Assembly: GCA_900753305.1 (NCBI GenBank)
Contig: CAADYR010000061.1
Coordinates: 1 to 27,310, forward strand
DNA from: Lachnospiraceae bacterium
GTDB taxonomy: Bacteria > Bacillota > Clostridia > Lachnospirales > Lachnospiraceae
Direction of reading: 5' to 3'
DNA length: 27,310 nt
The position numbers were made by a program, and so were the translations under genes. This document shows, one piece after another, positions 7,901 to 14,565 of the stretch. The stretch's first letter is position 1; every line of letters begins with the position of its first letter. Under the pieces are notes generated by a model. The model saw nothing but the letters and a program-made list of their open reading frames with translations, was not told where the DNA came from and ran no database searches.

Positions 7901-9861
7901 AACTGATCACAGATGATGATGGTAATGTGAGAAACTGGAATGACCTTAGTCCAAATGAAAAAACAGAGCTTCTTAACTATGTATCAGATTTGATGGATTA
8001 TACATCGGAAGCTGGAACAGCGGCATCTGAGATATTAAGTGATCTGGCACTGATCGCAAGCATAGAGGCACCTTACATTAAAGATGCAGCGAGTGCAGCA
8101 CATGGTGATCTGGATGAGGCGACTAAGCATGTGCAGAGTATTATCAACAGTTTACAAAGTGCATCTTCCGGTGCAAGGGGAATTGTGGATTATCTTAATG
8201 GACAATCTGATCTGAATTTCTCCAAGTTGGGTGAAGATTTTGATAATAATGTTGATGAACTGCATACACAGTTAAGAGGTATTACCGACAGTATTAAAAA
8301 TATCAGTGATCATGCAGCAAATTATTCAGATAAGGTAACCGCAGATCTTGAGGCGGTAAATGATCAGCTTAATGTTGTATTTAATCTTTTTTTAGATAAA
8401 GTTGAAAATCTGGACAATACAGGTGACAGCAATTTCTATCTGGATGTATCAGATGATGAGATAGAAACAGCAACGACAGGCAGAGTTGACAATAGTGTGA
8501 ATAAAGGTGTTGTACAGGGTGATATCAATGTTGGTGGTATTGCTGGCTCAATGGCAATTGACGAAGAAGATCCGGAGGATAATGCAGCAGGCAGCACAGA
8601 TTTCTCTCTTGGCAACAGTTATACGACCAAGTGTATCATTAACGGCAGTACGAATCAGGGTTATGTGACTTCCAAGAAGGATGGAGCCGGTGGTATTGCA
8701 GGTTATATGAAATTTGGTGTCATCACGAAATGTAAAGCATATGGATCTGTAGAAAGTACAGAAGGAGACTTCGTAGGTGGCGTATGCGGACAGTCACTGG
8801 CATTGATCAAGAACAGTTATGCATTGTGTACGTTGTCAGGAACACGCAATGTCGGTGGTATTGCAGGGTTTGGTACGAATATCCGGGATTGCTATTCCAT
8901 GGTGAATATTTCGGATGCGAAGGGAAGATATGGCGCAATTGCAGGCCAGATTGCTCAGAACGATGAGGATAACAAGGATACCACAGAAGATAGTGCAGCA
9001 GTTATGAATAATTATTATGTTGGTGATGACATCTATGGTATTGATAATATCAGCTATATTGGAGTTGCAGAACCGATAACCTATGAAGAACTGCTTGCGG
9101 TAGAGGGTATGCCTACTGATTTCTGGCATCTCAAGGTAACATATAAGATTGATGATATGTACCTGGGAACTCAGGAACTTGCTTATGGTGACAGTCTCTC
9201 CAAACTTAACTTCCCTGAGGCTCCTGCAAAAGATAACTGCTATGGAGTATGGCCGGACGTATCAGATAAGATCATGACCGGTAACCTTGTGATCGAAGGT
9301 GAATATAAGGATAATGTAACTGTTGTACAAAGTGATAATACAAATAATATGCTGGCTTCAGCAGAAGGAGAACACGAAAAGGCACTGGTTCTGATTGAAG
9401 GCGTATTTACAGAAGATGCAGTGTTGCATGCGTCTGTTTCGGATGAGACTGTGCCGGAGGACGTTACAGGAAAGAAAAACCATACTGTATATCAGATATC
9501 TCTGGAAAATACAACAGTAACAGGAGCAGATACATTGGCTGTTCGACTTCTTAATCCATATAAAAAGGCAACGGTATGGTGTTATCTTGATGGAGAATGG
9601 CAGCAGGTAGACAGCAAGGTACGTGGACAGTACTTACAGACGACTATGAAGGGCGCAATTGGTACGTTCTGTATTGTAGAGGAAACTTCCAATGTAATGA
9701 AGATCATTATCATAGTGGTAAGCGCAGCAGTTGTTGTCCTTTTGGTTCTTCTGATAAAGAAGATAACAGGAAAGCATAAAACAAAAGAGAAAAAAGAAAA
9801 GAAAACCAAAAAACAGAAGCCTGTTAAGAAATCAAAGAAACAGGAAAAGCAGGAAGAGTAA
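4948..9861 (+). CDS. Giant exported GLUG / coiled-coil / B-repeat protein with C-terminal membrane anchor
   Basis: A 1,637-residue surface protein of unknown function. A signal peptide (residues 1-35, cleavage expected after VMA) is followed by GLUG-type beta-solenoid repeats (about 90-325; repeated GGIVG/GGIAG motifs). A first helical coil comes next (about 332-448), then six beta-repeats of about 80 residues (about 458-949; NGYEL and YTFTMPN-type motifs like InlB B-repeat/bacterial repeat domains). A second helical coil follows (about 953-1155), then more GLUG repeats (about 1178-1352) and a C-terminal beta region. The protein ends with one transmembrane helix (about 1584-1604) and a very lysine-rich cytoplasmic tail. 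There is no LPXTG, so it is membrane-anchored, not sortase-linked. The start at 4948 has GGAGAGGAGG at 4929-4938 and lies inside the MMPL gene, indicating coupled translation. The mirror-like order (GLUG-coil-B-repeats-coil-GLUG) suggests a folded-back stalk. A partnership with the MMPL transporter is inferred. Confidence 0.85.
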   Translation: MKKKKISKLFFTRLCAYSLAVVMAGTMIPAYPVMAKTQQESEEQDEAKEELEVETIEIATPQDLEQLAENCHIDEWSRNKIVSLTTDIDLAGSEFLNIPVFSGTFNGNGHTISNYRYNGDGYVTGFFRYIEEGGVVENLYITGNVTSSDEKQCIGAICGINNGTIRNCTFQGLVEGKNETGGIVGINEGTGLVQRCTMKGTVTGYYYTGGIAGKNFGTVDNCTNYANINNNSQWVEEDDEISVDIIQNIRENETDVKLTSGVDTGGIVGFSKGVIMRSINAGKIGYEHTGYNVGGIAGRQSGIVALCTNHGSVYGRKDIGGIVGQMEPYIELDEAESIREAVNKLHDLIQKTLDDMQEGTDVIQSDVDVLKSYSDAAIDQGNSLTDRISDFTDNNLDQMNSLSDRMESVLDMLPNIMDHTGAAGNSLKDLNNAIKKLNEDLNVSGKMSSTEYNETDYRRLSVATSVGGSASADNLNPDEGTLVTITANPDNGYELNGLNVTDAKGKAITTTQTGDDTYTFTMPKENVLVSAVYSYIGAFLAKSNEGGNITITNEDNGQVQIEAQPYNGYELSGNSVTIGGQSVALTNNKVTVNRSAYLSGAKPVIVEGQFTKKSNTHNVTPVSSTGGTITVESQEAAAGDTVTVHVVAAYNYAIDTLTCSDGTAINATSTAGEYTFTMPNTDVTVAAVFKFTGSTSDTNVSTESTVGGTVTAVRANGDQYYVTLTPSSGYEIPDINCLEISKIVSGAVDTNSTVRISKADMTESGGGYRYLLNYEGTPLRAKGIFTKSNAAKDITCTSGTGGVITASSSSAEAGDEIYLVSAAGNGYRLKTLSVSTASGTSISYTTESKRYKFVMPNENVKVTAVYEPIQMIITSNIGGSASCTGGNDTKVTLKVTPDSGYTVSSTPVVKNQSGATIALGKASAGTWTYEFYLDSAAEPATAQITFAKQNQNNATQDALDRINANAGTLNGKANDINMTVDKIRELITDDDGNVRNWNDLSPNEKTELLNYVSDLMDYTSEAGTAASEILSDLALIASIEAPYIKDAASAAHGDLDEATKHVQSIINSLQSASSGARGIVDYLNGQSDLNFSKLGEDFDNNVDELHTQLRGITDSIKNISDHAANYSDKVTADLEAVNDQLNVVFNLFLDKVENLDNTGDSNFYLDVSDDEIETATTGRVDNSVNKGVVQGDINVGGIAGSMAIDEEDPEDNAAGSTDFSLGNSYTTKCIINGSTNQGYVTSKKDGAGGIAGYMKFGVITKCKAYGSVESTEGDFVGGVCGQSLALIKNSYALCTLSGTRNVGGIAGFGTNIRDCYSMVNISDAKGRYGAIAGQIAQNDEDNKDTTEDSAAVMNNYYVGDDIYGIDNISYIGVAEPITYEELLAVEGMPTDFWHLKVTYKIDDMYLGTQELAYGDSLSKLNFPEAPAKDNCYGVWPDVSDKIMTGNLVIEGEYKDNVTVVQSDNTNNMLASAEGEHEKALVLIEGVFTEDAVLHASVSDETVPEDVTGKKNHTVYQISLENTTVTGADTLAVRLLNPYKKATVWCYLDGEWQQVDSKVRGQYLQTTMKGAIGTFCIVEETSNVMKIIIIVVSAAVVVLLVLLIKKITGKHKTKEKKEKKTKKQKPVKKSKKQEKQEE

Positions 9862-9864
9862 TAC

Positions 9865-9900
9865 AAAATGCTATCGGGATTTGTCCCGGTAGCATTTTTT
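9865..9900 (+). terminator. Intrinsic terminator after the GLUG gene
   Basis: A 15-bp stem (9865-9879 with 9884-9898) contains one G-U pair and has a 4-nt loop. The final arm continues into a run of T (9895-9900). It starts 3 bp after the stop codon. Confidence 0.9.
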
Positions 9901-9925
9901 GACTTTTAGTGGATGAAATTATTTC

Positions 9926-9954
9926 TTGACATATATAGATTATCTACATATACT
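9926..9954 (+). promoter_or_regulatory. Promoter of padR-SEDS unit
   Basis: A perfect TTGACA (9926-9931) and TATACT (9949-9954) are separated by 17 bp. The spacer is itself part of the first palindromic operator, so repressor binding there would block RNA polymerase directly. Confidence 0.85.
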
Positions 9955-9976
9955 GATATATAGATGATCTATATAT
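9931..9976. promoter_or_regulatory. Two tandem palindromic PadR operators
   Basis: Site 2 (9956-9976) is a perfect 21-bp palindrome of arms ATATATAGAT and ATCTATATAT around a central G. Site 1 (9931-9951) has the same arms around a central T with a single mismatch. Centres are 25 bp apart. Site 1 covers the -35/-10 spacer and site 2 covers the expected start point, the layout of autorepression by the PadR protein encoded just downstream. Confidence 0.75.
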
Positions 9977-10016
9977 AGTTATTATTATGAAGATAGAAAG
10001 AAAGGATGGAATACAA

Positions 10017-10346
10017 ATGGCAATTGATAAGAGTTTAGTATCAGGAAGTACTTCGATGTTGCTGCTTCGACTTCTGGAGGAGAAGGACATGTATGGCTAT
10101 GAAATGATAGAGACATTGGAGAGTCGTTCCAATCATGTATTCAGTTTGAAAGCAGGTACTTTATATCCCTTGCTGCATTCATTGGAAGAGAAAGGATATC
10201 TGACAGCCTATGAAAGTGAAGTCAATGGAAAGACCCGCAAATATTACAGTATTACAAAAAATGGCAGGAATTATCTAAAAGATAAGAAGCAGGAATGGCA
10301 GGAATATCAGAGGGCAGTTACCAATGTGCTGTGTATGGAGGGCTAG
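10017..10346 (+). CDS. PadR-family transcriptional regulator
   Basis: A 109-residue winged-helix regulator of the short PadR class. The N-terminal domain shows the typical run STSMLLLRLLEEKDMYGYEMIETL, then SLKAGTLYPLLHSLEEKGYLTAY (recognition helix and wing), and GKTRKYYSITKNGRNYL. A short C-terminal helix should make the dimer. The start at 10017 is chosen over an in-frame ATG at 9987 because AAAGGATGG lies 8 bases upstream and the shorter protein begins where the family normally does. It is followed 4 bp later by a SEDS-family gene, a common pairing of PadR with a membrane protein carrying a permease-prefix domain. It most likely represses its own operon through the two palindromes at 9931-9976. 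The inducer is unknown. Confidence 0.9.
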   Translation: MAIDKSLVSGSTSMLLLRLLEEKDMYGYEMIETLESRSNHVFSLKAGTLYPLLHSLEEKGYLTAYESEVNGKTRKYYSITKNGRNYLKDKKQEWQEYQRAVTNVLCMEG

Positions 10347-10350
10347 GGAA

Positions 10351-11667
10351 ATGGATGAATTTATTATGATTCTATTGGAGCAGATCCGATGTAAAAGGGC
10401 AAGAGATGGTATTGCAAAAGAAATTATGGATCATATCGAAGATGCAGCACAGGCGCTGGAGGGGCAGGGCATGACACACGAAAAGGCTCTGGCAGCGGCA
10501 GTAGAGAGCATGGGTGATCCGGTGGAAATAGGTGTGGAACTTGACAGGATTCATAGACCCAGGATGGATTGGAGAACTTTTATTCTGATCGCCGCACTGA
10601 GTCTGGGAGGACTTTTGGTGCAATATGCAGTAACAGGAGTATTTGGTACACAATGTCTGTATACAATGATCGGTCTGGCAGTTATGTCGGGAATTTGTTT
10701 CCTGGATTACAGTTTTCTTGGACGATATGCAAGGGGCTGTTACTGGGTACTTACTGTCGTCTTTTTTCTGTTATATTTTGGAGCATCGGCAGGTCTTATC
10801 AATAGCGTAGCTTACTGGGTAAATGGCAGCCTGCATGGTTTTGCCATTTTGACTATGTTATATGTACCGGTCTATGCAGGAATATTGTATACTTGCCGTG
10901 GCACTAAGTTAAAGGGCTTGATGAAAACAGTATTATATATGCTGCTTCCGCTGTTTTTCTCCTTACAGGGCAGCATTACTGCGAGTCTGTGCATCTGGGT
11001 GGTATTTTATGGAATGATCCTGTATGCCCTTTGGAAGGGATGGTTTGGATTGAACAGGAAGGTTGCGATACCTGCATGCGTTTTTGTTGCCTTTGTATTG
11101 CCGGTAATAGTTGCAGTCCTTTTCTTCTTTTTTGGTGCGGCAGGGTATCAGAGGATGCGCATTGCAGCATTCCTGAATCCTGATTCAGATGCCTATGGCG
11201 CAGGTTATTTTTATAATGTGATCAGGTCTGTCATCAGTGACTGTCGCTGGTTTGGCAGTGTAGGAGGAGAGGGACCTGTGCAGAATTTCTATGCGTTTGG
11301 CAGAGATTGGATCATGACACAGCTTGTCGTATCGTATGGACTGGTCTGCGGATTCCTTGTTATTGCAGCACTTGGCACACTGATAGTCAAAGTATTTGGC
11401 ATTGCCATGAAGGCTGGTAATCAACTTGGAAGTATGATCGGATTTGGCTGCGGTATACTGTTATTGACAGAGTGTGGGCTTGGTGTTGGAATGAATTTTG
11501 GTTTAGTTCCATCGACGACAGTGTGCATGCCATTTCTGACATATGGAATTTCCAATTCACTGGTCTATTCCGTACTTTTTGGCTATTTGCTCAGTATATG
11601 CAGATACCGCAGTGTACTGACAGAACATTCCATCATGCATAATTCAGGCAAAGTTATGGCAAAATAA
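10351..11667 (+). CDS. FtsW/RodA/SpoVE (SEDS) family protein with permease-prefix-like N-terminus
   Basis: A 438-residue polytopic membrane protein. Residues 1-75 are a cytoplasmic helical prefix (the MDHIEDAAQALEGQGMTHEKALAAAVESMGDPVEIG region) like those preceding permeases in PadR-controlled operons. About ten hydrophobic segments follow, with SEDS landmarks: YQRMRIAAFLNPDSDAYGAGYFYNVIRS, then a loop with GRDWIM, and near the C-terminus MNFGLVPSTTVCMPFLTYGISNSLVYS, which corresponds to the family's P-TG-LPF-SYGGSS block. SEDS proteins polymerise glycan strands from lipid II. The Asp in GRDWIM may align with the essential Asp of RodA (TDFIF motif), but both motifs are degenerate, so activity is uncertain. 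The ATG at 10351 is preferred to the upstream one at 10324 because GGAGGG (10337-10342) is well placed and padR ends at 10346. Confidence 0.82.
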   Translation: MDEFIMILLEQIRCKRARDGIAKEIMDHIEDAAQALEGQGMTHEKALAAAVESMGDPVEIGVELDRIHRPRMDWRTFILIAALSLGGLLVQYAVTGVFGTQCLYTMIGLAVMSGICFLDYSFLGRYARGCYWVLTVVFFLLYFGASAGLINSVAYWVNGSLHGFAILTMLYVPVYAGILYTCRGTKLKGLMKTVLYMLLPLFFSLQGSITASLCIWVVFYGMILYALWKGWFGLNRKVAIPACVFVAFVLPVIVAVLFFFFGAAGYQRMRIAAFLNPDSDAYGAGYFYNVIRSVISDCRWFGSVGGEGPVQNFYAFGRDWIMTQLVVSYGLVCGFLVIAALGTLIVKVFGIAMKAGNQLGSMIGFGCGILLLTECGLGVGMNFGLVPSTTVCMPFLTYGISNSLVYSVLFGYLLSICRYRSVLTEHSIMHNSGKVMAK

Positions 11668-11681
11668 TAGTGTGGAAATTG

Positions 11682-11710
11682 TTGCAAAAGAACACACAAA
11701 ATGATATACT
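11682..11710 (+). promoter_or_regulatory. Promoter of the mgtE leader transcript
   Basis: TTGCAA (11682-11687) and TATACT (11705-11710) are separated by 17 bp. The predicted start point, near 11717, leaves an untranslated leader of about 490 nt before mgtE. Confidence 0.65.
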
Positions 11711-11769
11711 AACCACGTCAATAAAGGTTTAAATGACAGACAATTGCAAAATGGATGGAAAAATGGAAC

Positions 11770-11885
11770 GAATTGTGCAGCTTTCACAATGCAACACATG
11801 CCGCTCTCGCTACGCTGCAGCTCGTAGCAGTACTGATGACGGCTGCACAGTGCATGCTTATGCATATGTGAAAGCCGTACAATTC
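11770..11885 (+). repeat. Large hairpin in the mgtE leader
   Basis: Arms 11770-11787 and 11868-11885 pair over 18 positions with one G-U pair and one A-C mismatch. The 80-nt interior holds further foldable segments, e.g. CTACG...CGTAG around a GCTGCAGC palindrome near 11810-11826 and GCATGC/ATGCAT near 11850-11865. Confidence 0.6.
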
Positions 11886-11947
11886 TGTATACATAAAGTT
11901 GCGTTTTGCAAGTGTCAGGATTAGAGGATAAACGGAGGTGAATTTTC

Positions 11948-12037
11948 ATGGACAGTTGCGATGGTACAGGACGAAGTAGAAAATACGGTGCAATCGATAA
12001 AGAATGGATCGTGGGGCTGTCTGTGAGAATAGACTGA
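11948..12037 (+). CDS. Possible 29-residue leader peptide ORF upstream of mgtE
   Basis: An ATG at 11948 is preceded by ACGGAGGTGAATTTTC, one of the strongest ribosome sites in the window, and opens a 29-codon frame ending with TGA at 12035-12037. The peptide (MDSCDGTGRSRKYGAIDKEW...) resembles nothing I know. Codons 12-15 contain the strand (11983-11990) that can pair with the terminator's 5' arm. Translation of this ORF would therefore influence whether transcription reaches mgtE. Alternatively the ribosome site is chance and this is purely structured RNA. Nothing shows that the peptide itself has a function. Confidence 0.4.
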   Translation: MDSCDGTGRSRKYGAIDKEWIVGLSVRID

Positions 12038-12065
12038 CCGCATGTTTTGTCATTATGCATATCAT

Positions 12066-12145
12066 TACACCGTATCAGAAAGCGTCCCTACGTCACAGCC
12101 AGTAACTTATTGGTCTGCTTTGGTTTTCTGAAGCGGTGTATTTTT
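12066..12145 (+). terminator. mgtE: Attenuator hairpin ahead of mgtE
   Basis: Arms 12066-12081 and 12125-12140 form a 16-position stem with one G-U pair and one A-A mismatch, directly followed by TTTTT (12141-12145). The loop contains a smaller hairpin (about 12098-12113). Its place between promoter and gene, not after a gene, marks it as a conditional terminator. Confidence 0.7.
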
Positions 12146-12209
12146 GTGCCTTTTTATACGCTTCATTAAGAATATTTCGAGAGTACATATAAGGCAGTGG
12201 GAGGTAGTA

Positions 12210-13604
12210 ATGACACAGAACATGATGAAGAAACCGGAATATGTAGAAGAATTAGTCAGGATTATCAGAAGTAATCTTCCCAGAGAGGAATTGCTGGATC
12301 GATTATCTGATTATCACGATAACGATATCGCAGATGCTTTGGACGAGTTGACAGTACAGGAAAGGAAGAAACTTTATTCTGTACTTGGCGTACAGAGGAT
12401 TGCACAGATATTTGCATATCTGGATGATGCAGAACCATATTTTAAAGAAATATCACTGGAAAATGCAGCCAGGGTTGTATCAGAAATGGATTCCGATGAT
12501 GCGGTGGATGCTCTGGAGGATATGGACGACAGCACGAAGCACAAAATCGTGGGAATGTTGGATCAGGATGCAGTAAAAGACGTAAAGCTCCTGCTTTCCT
12601 ATGAGGATGTGGAAATCGGTAGCTGCATGACTACGAATTTCGTGGTGATTCATAATGATCTTACCATTCGACAGGCAATGCGTGAACTGGTGGTTCAGGC
12701 AGGTGAAAATGACAATATATCTACCATATATGTAGTTGATGCACAGGATAAATTCTATGGTGCGATCGAATTACAGAAGCTGATCGTAGCCAGAGAACAT
12801 GAGAATCTGGAGGATATCATCAGCCGCTCTTATCCCTATGTGCTTGACCATGAGAAGATCAGTGACTGTATTGAGAAGATCAAGGACTATGCGGAGGATT
12901 CTATTCCTGTACTGCTGGAGGATGGAACAATTGCAGGTATCATTACCGCACAGGATATCGTAGAAGTCGTAGATGATGAAATGGGCGATGATTATGCAAA
13001 ACTTGGTGGTCTGACTGCAGAAGAGGATCTGGAGGAAAAGACATCGGAAAGTGTAAAAAAACGTCTGCCATGGCTGATTATTCTGCTTTTCCTGGGAATG
13101 GGTGTGTCGGCAGTAGTAGGTATGTTCGAGTCAGTAGTAGCAGTGATTCCTATTGTAATGTGTTTCCAGTCACTGATCCTGGATATGGCAGGTAACGTAG
13201 GAACACAGTCACTTGCAGTTACGATCCGTGTTCTGATGGATGAGAACCTGACCGGCAAACAGAAATTCATGCTGGTGATCAAGGAAATGAAGATTGGCTT
13301 CTCCAATGGATTGATACTTGGCGTTATGGCGTTTTTATTCCTTGGCATGTATATCCATTTCCTGAAGCAGTATAAGTTAGCATATGCAATGTTAGTATCA
13401 GGCTGTGTAGGGCTTTCACTGATAGGAGCAATGGTGGTATCCAGCCTGGTAGGAACACTGATCCCAATGTTTTTCAAGAAGATCAAGGTAGACCCGGCAG
13501 TAGCATCCGGACCATTGATCACTACAATCAATGATCTTGTAGCAATTGTTGTATATTATGGACTTGCTATGGTAGTGCTGATCGATATGCTGCACCTTGC
13601 TTAA
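12210..13604 (+). CDS. mgtE: Magnesium channel/transporter MgtE
   Basis: A 464-residue MgtE Mg2+ channel. The order of parts is standard: an N-terminal acidic superhelical MgtE_N domain (about 15-130), a tandem CBS pair (about 136-250; starts ...IGSCMTTNFVVIHNDLTIRQAM and ends ITAQDIVEVVDDEMGDDYAKLGG), a connecting helix, then the five-helix membrane channel (about 281-462). The channel includes the GNVGTQSLAVTIRVL segment that lines the pore in the family. In known MgtE the N-domain and CBS domains sense cytosolic Mg2+ and close the channel. The start at 12210 has GGGAGG 7 bases upstream. The longer open frame from 12144 begins inside the U-tract of the attenuator and is not used. Expression is probably controlled by the structured leader at 11717-12209. 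Confidence 0.95.
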   Translation: MTQNMMKKPEYVEELVRIIRSNLPREELLDRLSDYHDNDIADALDELTVQERKKLYSVLGVQRIAQIFAYLDDAEPYFKEISLENAARVVSEMDSDDAVDALEDMDDSTKHKIVGMLDQDAVKDVKLLLSYEDVEIGSCMTTNFVVIHNDLTIRQAMRELVVQAGENDNISTIYVVDAQDKFYGAIELQKLIVAREHENLEDIISRSYPYVLDHEKISDCIEKIKDYAEDSIPVLLEDGTIAGIITAQDIVEVVDDEMGDDYAKLGGLTAEEDLEEKTSESVKKRLPWLIILLFLGMGVSAVVGMFESVVAVIPIVMCFQSLILDMAGNVGTQSLAVTIRVLMDENLTGKQKFMLVIKEMKIGFSNGLILGVMAFLFLGMYIHFLKQYKLAYAMLVSGCVGLSLIGAMVVSSLVGTLIPMFFKKIKVDPAVASGPLITTINDLVAIVVYYGLAMVVLIDMLHLA

Positions 13605-13611
13605 AATGATA

Positions 13612-13653
13612 AAATACCCGAAAAAGATTAAAATATCTTTTTCGGGTATTTTT
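13612..13653 (+). terminator. Intrinsic terminator after mgtE
   Basis: A perfect 17-bp stem (13612-13628 with 13635-13651) with a 6-nt loop, ending in a T run. It starts 8 bp after the mgtE stop codon. A-tracts on the other side would allow some function in the reverse direction, but no minus-strand gene is nearby. Confidence 0.95.
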
Positions 13654-13671
13654 GATTCGCATGAAAATGCA

Positions 13672-13700
13672 TTGCTTTTGTATATTTCATGGTGTAACAT
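13672..13700 (+). promoter_or_regulatory. Weak candidate promoter for the HD-hom-GH51 series
   Basis: TTGCTT (13672-13677) and TAACAT (13695-13700) are spaced 17 bp, 50 bp before the HD gene. Both hexamers depart from consensus and the region is AT-rich, so other choices exist. Confidence 0.35.
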
Positions 13701-13749
13701 ATTTTTTGAATATATATGAAGTTTGTCAGGTATAGAAACGAGGGCTATT

Positions 13750-14538
13750 ATGAAAATAAACAGGGATAAGGCGCAGGCAGCCTTTGGAGAATATACTGCG
13801 CATTATAATGCACAGGATGAAAAAGTAAAATTAAAAATAGACCATACCTATCGTGTGGCTGCATTATGCGAGAAAATCGCTCAGAGTATCTCCTTATCAC
13901 AGGAGGATACAGATATGGCGTGGTTTTGTGGTCTGTTGCATGATGTAGGTCGATTTGAACAGTTGCGCAGATTTGGCACATTTAATGATGCGGAGTCTAT
14001 CGATCACGCTATGTATGGTGCTCAGATACTGTTTGATGAGGGTAAAATATGGGATTATATCGGAAAAGATGAGATATCAGAAAAGGAATTGATATTTCTG
14101 AGAAAGGTCATATCCTGTCACAGTGCTTATCGTGTACCACAGGAATATACCACCAGAGAGAAACAGTTTGCTGATATTCTGAGAGATGCAGATAAGATCG
14201 ACATTCTCAAAGTCAATGTGGATGTTCCATTAGAAGAAATCTATAATGTGACAACGAAAGATCTGGTCAATGCAGAGGTGACACAGGCTGTTATGGACAG
14301 CTTTGCCGAGCAGCATGCCACATTACGTTCACTGAAACGCACCCCCGTTGATCATGTAGTCGGGCATATTTCTCTGGTCTATGAACTGGTTTATCCATAC
14401 AGTGTACGAGTCGTTGTTGAACAGGGATATCTGGATAAGCTGTTGCATTTTCAGTCACAGAATCCTCATACAATGCAGCAGTTTGAGCAGATTCGGAAAA
14501 TGATGCAGTCTTATATAGAACAGAGGTTATATCAGTAA
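13750..14538 (+). CDS. HD-domain metal-dependent phosphohydrolase
   Basis: A 262-residue soluble protein with an HD domain. The metal ligands are visible: H32 (KIDHTYRVAAL), the H64-D65 pair in CGLLHDVGRFEQ, later histidines around ISCHSAYR, and the closing aspartate at D146/D148 in RDADKIDIL. HD-domain enzymes hydrolyse phosphomonoesters or phosphodiesters of nucleotides and related compounds; the substrate here is unknown. The C-terminal third has no recognised motif. The ATG at 13750 is preferred to an upstream TTG at 13723 because it starts directly at the conserved part and has GAGGG just before it. Homoserine dehydrogenase follows after 27 bp with no terminator, so they are probably co-transcribed. 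No functional link to that enzyme is evident. Confidence 0.85.
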   Translation: MKINRDKAQAAFGEYTAHYNAQDEKVKLKIDHTYRVAALCEKIAQSISLSQEDTDMAWFCGLLHDVGRFEQLRRFGTFNDAESIDHAMYGAQILFDEGKIWDYIGKDEISEKELIFLRKVISCHSAYRVPQEYTTREKQFADILRDADKIDILKVNVDVPLEEIYNVTTKDLVNAEVTQAVMDSFAEQHATLRSLKRTPVDHVVGHISLVYELVYPYSVRVVVEQGYLDKLLHFQSQNPHTMQQFEQIRKMMQSYIEQRLYQ

Positions 14539-14565
14539 ATATATAATATAGAACAGGAGATAAGA

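Larger units (their letters stand above)
11717..12209 (+). ncRNA. Long structured 5' leader of mgtE (possible Mg2+-responsive RNA)
   Basis: The region between the SEDS gene and mgtE has no ordinary gene. It holds, in order, a long hairpin (11770-11885), a 29-codon ORF with an excellent ribosome site (11948-12037), and a terminator-like hairpin (12066-12140) with a U-tract about 55 nt before the mgtE ribosome site. Bases 11983-11990 (ATACGGTG) are exactly complementary to 12068-12075 (CACCGTAT) in the terminator's 5' arm. The two structures therefore exclude each other. I looked for the conserved M-box (ykoK) blocks and did not recognise them, so the class of this leader is undetermined. Confidence 0.55.

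Noticed and set aside
11733..11924. 63-codon frame in the mgtE leader, cysteine-rich
   Set aside because: It runs through the long hairpin, has no Shine-Dalgarno sequence before its ATG and shows no recognisable protein features. RNA structure explains the segment better.
11644..12060. 138-codon minus-strand frame opposite the mgtE leader
   Set aside because: No ribosome site or family similarity; it overlaps the 3' end of the SEDS gene and the structured leader. Probably open by chance.
11717..12209. M-box (ykoK) magnesium riboswitch before mgtE
   Set aside because: Its position fits, but I could not find the conserved blocks (GGTGAGGCTCCT-like start, CTGCCC, GACGCCAATGGGT). It is left as an unassigned leader pending a covariance search.
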